From: Knoxdaviesia capensis
Taxonomy: Eukaryota; Ascomycota; Sordariomycetes; Microascales; Gondwanamycetaceae
Reading direction: 5' to 3'
Assembly (NCBI GenBank): GCA_001510575.1
Contig: LNGK01000009.1
Location: 186,001 to 250,000, forward strand
Length of the DNA: 64,000 bases
Shown here piece by piece: positions 1 to 10,949 of this stretch. A program made the translations under genes and the position numbers. A model generated the notes under the pieces. The model ran no database searches. It had not been told where the DNA came from and was given only the letters and a program-made list of their open reading frames with translations. Numbering within the stretch: position 1 is the stretch's first letter; every line of letters starts with the position of its first letter.

Positions 1-1262
1 GACCAGAGACTCGGTGGCTCTCGAGCCCGTTCCGGACGTCATCCGCGGATGTCCGGAGAGGCCCGGCGGACACAACGGCATCAGCCTCCCAGGGCACAAG
101 GTGTCTCTCAGAAACAGCAGGCGAAACTGAGGACCAAGGCCACCTCCAGCAACCACAGCCGGATCCCGACGGATGGTAATGGCCTGAAGAAGCACCGGTG
201 TTCCCGTCCGTGGCTCCAGGAGACCGTAGCCCGCCGCCCGCGTCGTTCCCCCCGGCCGGCCTCCACCACGGCCCGCCGGGGATAGCCGTCCCGGCCTTGG
301 ACACCCAGCTGCAGCCGGCGCCGAGCTCGAATGTATACAGGCCACTGTCGATCCGCCGACAGAGGCCGTCAACGGTCGTGAACTCGTGGATGTCATGGTG
401 GACAGAAGGCTGATACTTGACACTTGGCACGTGATGCATTCCGGAATGTTCTCGATCACTTCCTCAACTGGAAGCTACGAGTGCTCCTTTGCTCCTTCCA
501 TCTCGAGCGTGGCTGCTTCGACGTCCCTTCGCTAACGTTCGTGATAGACGGCTTTAGCGGTTAGGCGGCTGCTACAGCGCATGTCCACCCCTAAGGCTAC
601 ACCCAACTCACCTAACTTCAGGCCCCCAGCGCTGAAATACAGCAGTCACAGGCCTGCAACCCCCTAATCACACGCTACCTAGGCCGCCCTGGACCTTTTC
701 CCCCAGAAAATAGCCGTCTTATCAGATCGTGGCCCGGTGCCCCTTTTTAATCTTCATTTTCGTTTATCAATCAGTGCATATCTGGGCATCTCCATATTTC
801 GTCGTCCGTTATGGCCTGCTTCTCTCTGGCTTCAATTCTGCGTCACATCTATATCTCCTTCGTCTGTTTCATCTGTCAACGCAGGGGCATTACACGAAAA
901 AATCTCTCCGTCACTGCTCCGATCTCCGCTCCGATATTGGCCGTGTCTGGCTGGTGCCCCCGGTCTACGTGATCTTTTCGGATGGGCACACGATCACAAT
1001 GTGGGAACTGCAGGTCACGGCGTTGTGTGCCGTGTCCGACTTCGGGGGCTGGTCCGTGTTTGTCCCAGTGGCCGCCTTAACCCTGACCCTAACATCTCAC
1101 ATCTCCTCAATCCGCCTCGACCACTCACTCATCTCTCACGATCGACCACCAAACGACATAGAACGAGTGATTATTCGGTGCCTATCTATGTATACATCTA
1201 TATATACATCTATATATATAACACCGTGCCCCCTCGCTCCCCCCGGCATCTCTGTCTCTCTC
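1..1262. other. intergenic, no gene seen
   Basis: No reading frame here has recognisable protein features. The right part (about 1190-1225) is a short imperfect TA/CATCTA run. A telomere-like ACCCTAAC motif lies near 1086. This is 3' flank of the minus-strand membrane protein gene that ends at 1263. Confidence 0.5.
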
Positions 1263-2645
1263 CTATCGTCTCACAACCGCCGGCGACTCATGCATCTCGA
1301 ACTCGACCGTCTTGCTGATGCCGCCCTTGCGCTCAAGATCAACATCCATCTGCTCGACCGACGGCGCCGCGGTCGACCCGGCGCCGATGATCAGCTCCTG
1401 CGAGCTGGTGCGGCGGTGCACGGCCTGGTGGTGGATGACGCTGCTGTGGCTGTTTCCTTTGCTGCCGCCGCGGACCTCGACCGTGTGCTCGCCCTGGACC
1501 GTCGAGACCGCGAACGCCGTGTCGCCCTTCGCCCGCGACACGGCGTACTGGCGGCCGGTGTTGCGCTGTGGGTCCTGTTGTGGCCGGCTGCGGGACGAGC
1601 TGTCGTGGGTGGTGTAGCCGAGCGAGGCGAGCTTGGAGGCAAGGATGTCGATGCTGGTGGAAGGTGGAGGTCAGTGTGACAGCACGGTACACGCCCACAG
1701 GAACACGACACGACGACGGCAAAAGAGACACCCCCGGACCGGAACAACAAGCACTACAAACACTACAAACACTTACAATAGCACCACCGGGAACATGCAC
1801 TCCATGGTATACGCAAACCGGTCGATCTGGCTCGCCACGTTCGTCGCGCTCTGCGAGGTCGCCTGCGACGAGTAGGTGATGGCGCGCATGACGCCCAGAA
1901 CAGCCAGACTGGCCAGCCGCACCTCGGTGCTGCGCATCAGGTAGCGGAACAGGCCCGTCTGCACGGCCACCTTCATCGACGTGCTCTCCGCGGACGCGAA
2001 CTTGCGCAGCAGGAACCCGGCGTTGATGCACTCGACCAGCGCGATCAGCGTGAAATACGCCATGTGCAGGTGGTTGATCGTGCTCTGGATCGAGCCGTCG
2101 GCGACGCCGAGGATCAGCCGCGCGCGGCTCACGGCGATCAAGGTGCGCACGGCGAGGATGCCCACCATCACCACCCAGAAGGCCGCGATGTAGGCCAGGC
2201 GCACGCGGCTTTGGAGGACGCGGGCCAGGATCACGTAGCTGTAGAACGAGAGGCCGGCTTCTTGGATCTGCCGGTTGGGCGCGAGTAACACAGTCAGTCA
2301 GTTCCGGTGCATTTTCTTCTTCGTCTTCTTCTTCGCCTGGCTTCCGCTGATACCGCCATACACCCCCCGGCGGGACACATCGCCGCCACTCACCATCCAC
2401 GCCATGTCCGCCACCACCGACGCGGCCGCCTGGCTCTCGCGGCTGTTCCGCGGGTCGTAGAAGGCGAAGTAGCACAGGCCGTTGGCGATGGCGCACGCCG
2501 CCGACGTGACCAGCGGCACGAGAGTGATGTTCGACATCCGCGTGATGGCGATCAGCAAGCCGCCGAACAGCACGTTGGCGATGCCGATCGTGCTGAGGAT
2601 CGACCAGCACAGCTCGTAGTACACGGGGATCGCCGCGTCTGCCAT
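1263..2645 (-). CDS. orphan seven-transmembrane protein
   Basis: Spliced model complement(1263..1653, 1777..2267, 2394..2645), 377 residues. Intron 1 has a GTGAGT donor, joins in phase 0 and gives the junction ...AWM|IQEAGL. Intron 2 has a GTAAGT donor, joins in phase 2 and gives ...FPVVLF|IDILASKL. Both joins keep the frame and restore hydrophobic segments. About seven membrane spans are visible, near residues 10-32, 40-62, 84-103, 110-132, 150-175, 205-225 and 235-260. A hydrophilic Ser/His/Arg-rich tail of about 115 residues follows. The short N-terminus and seven spans fit a GPCR-like or other 7TM topology. I recall similar uncharacterised fungal membrane proteins but cannot assign a ligand or function. 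It is divergent from the phospholipase C gene across a 6.2-kb gap. Confidence 0.75.
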
Positions 2646-3440
2646 TTCCGCCGTCTTGGAGAGAAACGAGTGACGGGTTGGTCGGGGTTGTTGGTGCTTG
2701 TGAGGGGTGGTGGCAAGTAAGTGAGTACTTGGTGGCAGGTAAACGAGCGGCAGCATGCAAAAAGCTAAGGAGTGACTGGGAGGGCAGAGGGAACGAAGAA
2801 TGGAAGATGGGTGCAAGAGGAGGCTTTCAGACTCTTTATGGGCCACAGACGGCCGCCGTTTCCCTTTCCACCCACTCAGGTTGGAAAGCCAAGACAGATG
2901 CTGGTGAAGGACCGTTCCTCTCAGGGCCAACAGCAAGGAGGTGGTCGAAGTTGGAGAGAGAGATAGAACGCGGTAGATATCCTCGGCGACGTGGGATCGA
3001 TCGGATGGGGTGGACGAAGTGAGGTCTTGGCCGAGTCAACAACGATGGCCACGCCGGTGATTGCACCAAGGGGGGAGTCAGATGGAGAGAAGGAACAGAA
3101 GAGAAGAGAAGGGTGGGGAGAGAAGAATGAGAGGCTGCAGGGCGTTGATATCTCGTGTGCAGATCTGTGTTCCGAGTCAAAGCGCAGAAGCACCGCCAAC
3201 AGCTGTTCGATGGGAAGTGGACAAGGTCGAGGTGTGTTATGCAGACTCCGTTCCGACGACTTGTGTGCTTTTATTTTCTTTGATTCTCTGAGAGAGTGGT
3301 GGGACGGCATGAATCTCCTTCGCTGTCCTGTCTCGTTCCAAAGGCACACTCAACCCATACGCTGGCTGGTCCGATAGTATCCGGATCCTGAACACACCAC
3401 TGCGGAACACAGACAACAACACGCCCCCTATGGATTCACT

Positions 3441-3444
<4 letters not shown>

Positions 3445-3479
<35 letters not shown>
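3445..3479. repeat. (CA)n microsatellite
   Basis: Uninterrupted CA dinucleotide run of about 35 bp in the gene-poor region. Confidence 0.95.
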
Positions 3480-3481
<2 letters not shown>

Positions 3482-6400
3482 TACCAACCAAGCTCCCAAG
3501 GCCCACAGCGACGCACGTTGATATATACCGTGCCGCAAGCCCCCCCAAACGCCAGTCTAAACACAGCGAGACCGCCACTAACAGGCTTTCTTGGGGGGGT
3601 GCCTCCGTGCGTTCGCTTCCTCCGACTAGCACTAGCTGCAAATTTCGTAGGCCGCAGGACGTGCTTCCCACGAAACTTATGCGGAGAGAACTAACCGGGT
3701 GGTTCGCCTCAGCGCCATATAAGCCGGGCTCCAGAAGCTGAAAAGGAGAGCACCCCCCATCCTGGTCGGGGCACGCTGATACCTGCATCTGGGTCCTGGG
3801 TGCTGGATCGTGGCGGGTCGGTAGTGTTCGGTGGCTGCCTCCGCGTTCCGAGTCTGATACTCCCACTTACATAAGTAGAAGAAGAGGAAGAGGAAAGAAG
3901 GACACATGGCGAAAAGGACACCCAGGCTGGAACCGTGTTCGTGGATCTGCGGGTTGGGCACGCAGACTGTGGCGATGGGAAAATGCTGCCGCTTGGGACA
4001 AGGCGCCTCTGTGTCTGTCCCAGCTCCCGGTCCCTGGTTTTCTGAGTCTCTCTGTCGTCCTTCGTGTACGACTGGACAAGGGGCATGGACATGAGCACGG
4101 GGCATCGATCTTGAAGTCGGGTTTTCGTGCTGGCCGGCCTGTCCTTGCTAGACCCGGCGGTCAGACCCCCTACGACGCTTTAGCGACATGTACTGTACAG
4201 TTTTTTCTTTCCTTTTTCTTTCCTTTTTCTTCTTTTTTGCTTTGATGAACTGTGTACTGTAGTATGCAAGTCGTTCTCCAGGAGGCCGGACCACTGGAAC
4301 GTGGAACTTAGGCTGGAGCTTGTGGGATGGTGAGGTGCGTCGGTGTGTAAGTACGTTCTGTACAGTATGTGTACTGCTCGTAAGACATAAATATAATAGG
4401 CACGCACAATACTTATCATCCTCGTGGTGTATATCCCAAACGCTTCAGGGTTTGGCGTCAACCTTGCTGCTCGGTGTAGTCCGGCGGGTATAGGTGCATC
4501 TATCTTCTGTTTCTGTCTTCATGGGGACGAACCACTTCTTTCTTTTGCCACCAACTCCACTGCGCCACAAGCCACCGACAGCTTGTTTCCTCCTCCTCCA
4601 TTACCCCAAGCTGCGTGACAGGGGGAAGACGTAAGTGTGAAAACAAGTTCAGGGGACCGAGGCATCCTGTTATGAGAGGAAAACCTGGGGCAGCTTACCC
4701 CATATGGAGAGGATCAGAGGAACGGGCCTGCTGGGGATGAACTCTAATGCGCGTGTTAGTCGTGGATCGAGCCGCCCTGGTGAAACTGGCAGGCTGGGAG
4801 TGCATAAAGTATCTGAGGGTTGCTCCTTTAAACCTGAATATATGAGTATGTGCCGACTTACAGGTGTATACACGATATATCAGTCGGTGAATAAGATGAG
4901 TGAGTAAGTTGCTGGATAGTAATTTCTGAGTATAATGCGTGTATCTTAGGGTTAGCTCCTCTCTCAGCAGTATCTTTCCATAGTCACTCACATGAGAGCG
5001 GACACGCAGAGTAATCGCGATTGAGCTTATCTATTTCAACTCTCCTCTTTTCACAGTGAACTACTGAGCTGTGCACCTCCCTGCCCCCCTTCCAGGACAT
5101 CTCCCTCTGGGGGCCAACAACTTGCGACGCCTGTGCCGCGAATCCCCTCGCCAGGCATATGGAATACACAGCATGTACGTCTCTCTCTCTGCCGGAGTTC
5201 GACATGGGCCCCGAGTCAGAGCCATCCGCTCGCGTGCCACTACGGAGCGGCGTGGCCGTTGGGGCTATCGATGAATCGTCCCGGCTGGATTCGAGAACGC
5301 CATCTTCGCCCTCGACCTATCGAACTATGGAACCACGCCCACGGTGTTTCGGGGACCTGTGGGCCCGGCCCCGGCCGTGCTCAGTCTCCCGGTTCTTTGG
5401 ACGGGCTTCGGCCCTGTTCGCATCTTCCTGTAGCCGGCTTTCCAGGGGCAGGTTCTCGCAAGTGTCCGACTGACGACTGTCTCTAAGATCTGGACGAGCC
5501 TGCTAACACGCCCTGGCCCGTCTGTTCTTCACTGGGATGCCGGCAGCCAGCAGGCGCAGGCGCTGAAGCCGTTCCCGGGCCCACTCTGGTGGGATGTGTA
5601 TCTGCTGTTTGGAGGTTCATACAGTGTATATATCCTGCTTAGAGGCTACACGCGAACTTGATGCTTTCCATGATCCAGGACCAGGTATGTTTCTTGAATC
5701 TCTGTCTCTCTCTCTCTTTTTTTATTTTATTTTTATTTTATTTTAAGTAGAGATTCGATTTTTATCAATCAAAGTTCTTTAAATGCTCTCCGTTACATGT
5801 CGTGTCTTAGCGATTTAAATAAGTCCAGGTGTATGTATAGAAAGCGCTGAAGTCGGAAATACACGGATGGGTAAGATGCCATGTTAAAGGCGAGAACGAT
5901 GGGCATCTCATCGTAGCCGAATGTATACGATGATTCAGAAGCTGATTCACGGTCCACGACAACACGCTTCAATTTTTATTTCCTGCTCTTTTCACCGGAT
6001 ATATAAGAGCCCTCTCCCCTCTCCCAAGCCTCATTCATCAAGCTCAACGAGGAGCCAACCCTCTCACATAGAAGCACCACTCCCGGCCACCGCCTTGCAA
6101 TTGCTCCTCGTCAGTGCACCCGTCATCCTGGGTAATCCGGCAATCAGGGACGCCACCCAAGTTTGCCTTCCGTGCTCATCGCATTTTCTGCTTCTTAGAG
6201 ACCAATGGCGTGATGTTTTTAAGATAGATGATACGACAACCCAGGCTTCGGGCGTCGGAGCCGGGTATGGTCGGCCAGAGGTTCAAGGCCGGCCGGAACG
6301 AAAACGTCCCCCTCCGTATAACTAAGACTCGAAGAAAAGTCACCCACACTAACACGTTTTTTGTAGACCGTCGAAATGCCTTAATATCGCGTGCTAGCTA

Positions 6401-7426
6401 CCCTAGGATGAAGTTGCGAGGGCGGTGCTTTTCTGTCCCTTCGTGCTGGTCTGACCTGGCATCGTCATTCAGCTCTTGATAAGGAACGGAAAGTCAGTAT
6501 AAGTCGGTTGGTGTTATATTTTCTACGAGGCGAGCATTTCAATGTCTTGAATAGGGCGTAATATCGGATGCCCAGAGTTATTTGCGAACGTGTCTAAGCT
6601 TAGCCAAGGGTTCTCTTTTATGCCACCAACCGTATACCAACGGCCAGTACGGTCGTGTCTTCAACCCAGAAGCCATAGTTCTATATCTTGCTCCTCCAGC
6701 AGGGCCAAAATGAGCATCTACAGTACAGAGATGCAAGTCCCCATTCGTTTCTGGAATAGTATCACTGCCTAGAATCACCCGTAGAACGAAGAGGGTCAAG
6801 CCAGGGCACAATCGTGTTGTTGTCTAAAGTGACCTGTAATACTTATCTGCCCTTTTCCCTCCCCGTCTTCTGACTCGTCTGGATTTCGCTACCTTCGATT
6901 TTGCTTCCACGATAGCCTCGATCCGGTGCGCACCCACTTGGTTTAGGGGAGTCGAGAGAAAGTTCTGTTCGCCAAAGTTAAACAGGGCGCCGAAAAAAAA
7001 TTCCCCGTGGCGAGGGCCAGAGGGTTCTCGGCCCCCAGGAAATGTCTTCATAAAAGAAAACCAGCTAGGAGATGGGGTCTGACCGCCGGTTGTATAGCAG
7101 GGACAGGCCGGCCTGGCGTTTTCAGGACTTACACGACGTGCACGTATGATATGGACAGACTGGTATGCAGCAGCACTTACTTATACTGATACACAGATCA
7201 CAAGCTCCCACTGACTCAATATACTGGTTGCGCCTCCTGCTCTATGAATTCGCTTTGACGTCCTCTCTCGTGCCCAGCATTTACCCTCTCATTGCACGAG
7301 TGTTCTCCAATCAGGCGTGTGCAGTGGCATGTGGTACGTCGTAGCAGCTGAGAACCAGGTGTTCTCCAACTGTTCGTTCAGCTTCACTTCTTACCGTCGA
7401 TACTACCATGCCAGCACCACTTGCAC

Positions 7427-7598
7427 CCTCGTCTTCAGAGCTCAGGCTCATCTTAAGCGAAGCCTGCACATTCCTTGCCCATATCGATAGCCGATAGTCC
7501 TCCGCCCTCCCTCCTCGTCTTCAGAGCTCAGGCTCATCTTAAGCGAAGCCTGCACATTCCTTGCCCATATCGATAGCCGATAGTCCTCCGCCCTCCCT
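7427..7598. repeat. 86-bp tandem duplication (2 copies)
   Basis: Copy 1 is 7427-7512 and copy 2 is 7513-7598. The copies look identical by eye. The next few bases (from 7599) repeat the start of the unit. No coding content is evident. Confidence 0.9.
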
Positions 7599-8007
7599 CC
7601 TCGTGTTGAAAACATAGACATTCCATACTCTGTAAAAAGGGAAAGATTAGCTGCCTGCAACGCCCGTTCACGATCAAATCCGGGGTTGACACTAGAACCA
7701 AGGCAGGAGACTTGAACTAGCAAGTGCGAAAGAAGATTTATCGAGAAAAGTAGTATGCAAAAAGGCCCCGGGGTGGTCCAAACACCGCTTTGCCTTTCTG
7801 AAGAATGAATCTCGGGTGGGACTTGTGTCTGGGGGGGGAGGGGGCTGTGTTTTTCTTTGGTTTAAAAAGAAAAAAGAAAGCAAAAACAAAATAGAGAATC
7901 GGCCATGGACGGAACATTCCAGCATGACGTCTTTGATTGTGCCTAAGTAGTGCCCGGAAAACTTGCCCGGTGTTCAACGAAACAAGAGTCGTGGGAACAC
8001 CCCGCGC

Positions 8008-8024
8008 TTAGGGTTAGGGTTGGG
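8008..8024 (+). repeat. interstitial telomere-like motif
   Basis: About 2.5 units of TTAGGG, isolated between genes. It lies immediately upstream of the possible gene remnant at 8027-8245. The in-frame stop at 8015-8017, within this motif, closes that remnant's frame. Confidence 0.8.
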
Positions 8025-8026
8025 CC

Positions 8027-8245
8027 TTGAGACTAGATGTCGACCTACGATGTCGTAGGGGTGGTGCAACTGACCGTGGAGAGTATCTGGCTTTGTTGGT
8101 GAAGTTGGCGCTGGCGCAGAACGAGGTGGACGATAACCAGACCGGGTGTGTGGTGCTCCGGCTGGTTCGGCGGACTTCCGGCACGGGGCCGGAGTTGTAT
8201 AAGCGGGCCGGAACGGCGCAGTTGTCGACTTTTGATATGGAGTAG
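8027..8245 (+). pseudogene. possible C-terminal gene remnant, HET-like
   Basis: An open frame of about 72 codons is more GC-rich than its surroundings and ends in TAG at 8243-8245. It has no ATG at its left edge; the upstream stop lies in the telomere-like motif. The segment GCVVLRL...ELYKRAGTAQL resembles, by eye only, the C-terminal tail seen in fungal HET (heterokaryon incompatibility) proteins, where a short 'value, fold, YxRxG' strand pattern is common. No HET domain is visible upstream, so if the match is real this is a truncated remnant. It could also be a chance frame. Confidence 0.28.
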
Positions 8246-8876
8246 ATGTCTGGGTGGGAGATAAAAAAGAAACCGTGACGTTGATATAATAGTTATAGGG
8301 GGAATTAAGTATATAGAATTAAGTATATACAATAGTACATATAGGCGCATATATAATATGAATCCTAGATGCACTCTAAGTTGCGATCGCATGCCACTAA
8401 ATCACCACCAAACCTCCACAATTTTCTTTTCCTTATTTCCAGAAACCTCCCCATATATTCTTTCTTTTTCTAGATACATCCCACATGTACTACACACACT
8501 ACGTATGCACATGGAAACAAACACGCGCAATGTCTTATGACAAGCCGGATTTCCGGCACACCGGCGCTGAACAGCCGCGCGGTCTCACGGTGACGTCCTT
8601 GTTTGAGCTGGACTTTTACACAGAAAGGGTGCCACACTAGAGCTGCATTCGTATTTTTTAGGCGCGGCGCAAATTGGCCGACCCCTCATTTTTCTTGCGA
8701 GCTGGCTGAGTGAGACTTGGAGCTGAGCTGCGAAAATCACCAGCTGTGTCGGTTGTTCTCTCGGACTGAATCACCCCGAAAGTGACCAACGGATCGCGGA
8801 ATTCAAGAGAATCTCGAACAGACGCGATCGCAAACAGAAGACACCCCGACAAAAGAAGAAACCCTTGTAAATCACC

Positions 8877-10775
8877 ATGGCCTCGTCCATCGACAAGGCC
8901 GAGCTGGTGGCGCGCTTCAAAGGCCTGAAGATCCTGCGCAGCAAAGAACCCGACGAGGACGATGTCGGCGAAGAGACCGATCCGACGTCGGTGGCGGGCG
9001 GCGGCCACAGCGTGTGGCACGAGAGCGCGCGCGAAAAAGCGAATCTGCGCATCAGCGCCGCCGCGCAGAGCTTTCTGGTCCGCGAGGGCCGGCTGACCGG
9101 CGCCGACATCACGCTGGACGGCGACGGCGTGCCGGTGGAGACCGGCCCGTTCCCGGAGCGGCTGCACCAGCTGGTCACGCAGCCGCACGTGCTGGTCCCC
9201 GCAACCGTGACCGACGGCAGCTTCAGCCTGCCGGAGTACTTCGTCAGCTCGAGCCACAACACGTACCTGCTGGCGCACCAGCTGTTCGGCGCGTCGTCGG
9301 CGGCCGCGTACGAGACGCACCTGCGGGCGGGGGCGCGGTGCGTGGAGATCGACGCGTGGGACAACGACGACAGCCCCGACGAGCCCAAGGTCACGCACGG
9401 CTTCACGCTGGTGTCGCACATAGCCTTCCGCGACGTGTGCGAGACGATCCGCGCGTTTGTCGACCGCGAGGCCGCGCGCGCGATCGAGACGCCGCAGTAC
9501 CGCCCGGCGCCGGTGCTGATCTCGCTCGAGAACCACTGCGGCCGCCACGGCCAGCTGCGCATGGTGGCGCTGATGCGCGACATCTTCGGCGACCGGCTGC
9601 TCAGCGACTACGTGGTGCGCGACGGCGTGCCGGTCGATGCCGAGTACGCCACGCTGGACGAGCTGCAGGGCAAGATCCTGGTGATTGTCGAGCACCACAT
9701 CCCCAACGAGGCGGCGGACTCGGCGTCGAGCAGTGGGGAGGAGGACGAGGACGACGGCCAGCACGCGGCCCACGACCAGTACAGCGGCAAGAAGAAGGCC
9801 ACCAAGGACAAGGCGGCGGTGATCATCCCGGAGCTGGATGCGCTCGGCGTGTACGCGCAGTCGGTCAAGCCCGGCGACAACTCGTGGTTTGATCCGGGCG
9901 ACCTGGTGAACGGACCCCATCACCACCTGATCAACATGTCCGAGGTAGGAAGCCTAGGGTTCCCCCCCCTCCCCCCTCCCCCCCCGTATATATCCAAGTC
10001 CACATCGGGAACTGACTCTTGTTTTCACACATGTCCACAGTCCGGCGTCCGGGCCCACCTCGCCGCGAACGGGCCGGCCATTTCCCGCCACAACGCCAAG
10101 AACCTGATGCGCGTGTACCCCAAGGGCACGCGCATCTCGTCGAAGAACCTCAACCCGGTGCCGTTCTGGGCGGTCGGCGCGCAGATCTGCGCGTTGAACT
10201 GGCAGACGTTTGGCCACAGCATGCAGCTCAACGAGGCGCTGTTCAGCGGCACCAACGGCTACGTGCTGAAGCCCGAGGCGCTCCGCACCGGCGGCTCCGG
10301 GGCCGTGGTGTTCAGCCCGCCGCGCCGCAAGAAGCTGCGGCTGCACGTGGGCGCGGCCACCGGCGTGCCGCTGGCGCCCGACCGCAAGGCCGAGGAAGTG
10401 CGGGCGTACGTGACGTGCTCGCTGATGCACCCGGGGGCAACGCACGGCGCGGCCAAGCAGAAGACGCCGCCGTACCGCCCGCACCGCTTCGAGTTCCTGC
10501 ACCGCGGCGGCAGCGGGCCGGCAGCCAACCCGCCGGCCACCGACCCGCTGTGGGAGCACGTGCTGGAGTGGGAGTACGACGACAGCGAGCTGGTGTTCCT
10601 GCGCATTCTGGTCAAGGACGACATCAGCTTCTCGTTCAACCCGGTGCTGGCGGTCGCCGCCGTGCGGGTGCTGTGTGTGGTGCCGGGCAAGTGGCGGTTC
10701 ATCCACATGCTGGATCTGCGCGGACACAAGACCGAGTGCTCGCTGCTGGTCAAGTTCCACATCGAGGATGCGTGA
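8877..10775 (+). CDS. phosphoinositide-specific phospholipase C
   Basis: Spliced model join(8877..9944, 10041..10775), 600 residues. It hydrolyses PIP2 to IP3 and diacylglycerol in Ca2+-linked signalling at the plasma membrane. The X domain starts with SSSHNTYL. Catalytic or Ca2+-binding candidates are His127, Asn128, Glu157 and Asp159 (VEIDAWD), His174 (THGFTL) and Glu218 (ISLENHC); all expected residues are present. An acidic then lysine-rich X-Y linker follows. The Y domain carries the NPVPFWAVGAQ...GYVLKP signature, and a C2-type domain fills the last 150 residues. There is no PH domain and only about 110 residues precede X, so this is a short form. The 96-bp intron (GTAGG...CACAG) is a multiple of three with no stop, so a retained form would also be open. 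Confidence 0.92.
   Translation: MASSIDKAELVARFKGLKILRSKEPDEDDVGEETDPTSVAGGGHSVWHESAREKANLRISAAAQSFLVREGRLTGADITLDGDGVPVETGPFPERLHQLVTQPHVLVPATVTDGSFSLPEYFVSSSHNTYLLAHQLFGASSAAAYETHLRAGARCVEIDAWDNDDSPDEPKVTHGFTLVSHIAFRDVCETIRAFVDREAARAIETPQYRPAPVLISLENHCGRHGQLRMVALMRDIFGDRLLSDYVVRDGVPVDAEYATLDELQGKILVIVEHHIPNEAADSASSSGEEDEDDGQHAAHDQYSGKKKATKDKAAVIIPELDALGVYAQSVKPGDNSWFDPGDLVNGPHHHLINMSEVGSLGFPPLPPPPPYISKSTSGTDSCFHTCPQSGVRAHLAANGPAISRHNAKNLMRVYPKGTRISSKNLNPVPFWAVGAQICALNWQTFGHSMQLNEALFSGTNGYVLKPEALRTGGSGAVVFSPPRRKKLRLHVGAATGVPLAPDRKAEEVRAYVTCSLMHPGATHGAAKQKTPPYRPHRFEFLHRGGSGPAANPPATDPLWEHVLEWEYDDSELVFLRILVKDDISFSFNPVLAVAAVRVLCVVPGKWRFIHMLDLRGHKTECSLLVKFHIEDA
9960..9986. other. C-tract in PLC intron (G4 on minus strand)
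   Basis: Four or more runs of C separated by single T residues lie inside the PLC intron. The complementary strand is a potential G-quadruplex. Retention of the intron would encode a proline-rich insert here. Confidence 0.6.
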
Positions 10776-10919
10776 TAGGGGAACCTACCGGTTGCTTTGC
10801 CTTGTTCCTGACAATACTGTCTGATGCATGTTCCTGGATACATACCCACGCATATCAATATAACGCGAGATACGCCATGTGCGAGCTTATTCCCCCAAGC
10901 CACCTCCCGCGCGCCATGC

Positions 10920-10949
10920 GTGTGTGTGCGTGTGTGTGTGTGTGTGTGT
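10920..10949. repeat. (GT)n microsatellite
   Basis: GT dinucleotide run with one interruption, 145 bp after the PLC stop codon. Confidence 0.9.

Larger units (their letters stand above)
2646..8876. other. long gene-poor region
   Basis: This 6.2-kb stretch separates two divergent genes. I see no convincing intact gene in it. It holds a CA microsatellite (3445-3479), pyrimidine- and AT-rich tracts (about 4200-4240 and 5700-5770), scattered GTACAG-type motifs, an 86-bp tandem duplication (7427-7598), a TTAGGG-type motif (8008-8024) and a possible gene remnant (8027-8245). The many short frames in it have no family features. Confidence 0.5.

Noticed and set aside
1339..2760. 473-codon minus-strand frame
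   Set aside because: It overlaps the spliced membrane-protein gene in another frame and gives a Arg/Pro/His-rich product; the spliced model has coherent membrane spans.
3870..4105. Exon-like piece on the minus strand resembling part of the 7TM gene (NPQ|IHEHGSSLG versus NRQ|IQEAGLSF, ending at GTAAGT)
   Set aside because: Similarity covers only about ten residues, no flanking exons are found, and chance is likely. A translated search against relatives of the 7TM gene would settle it.
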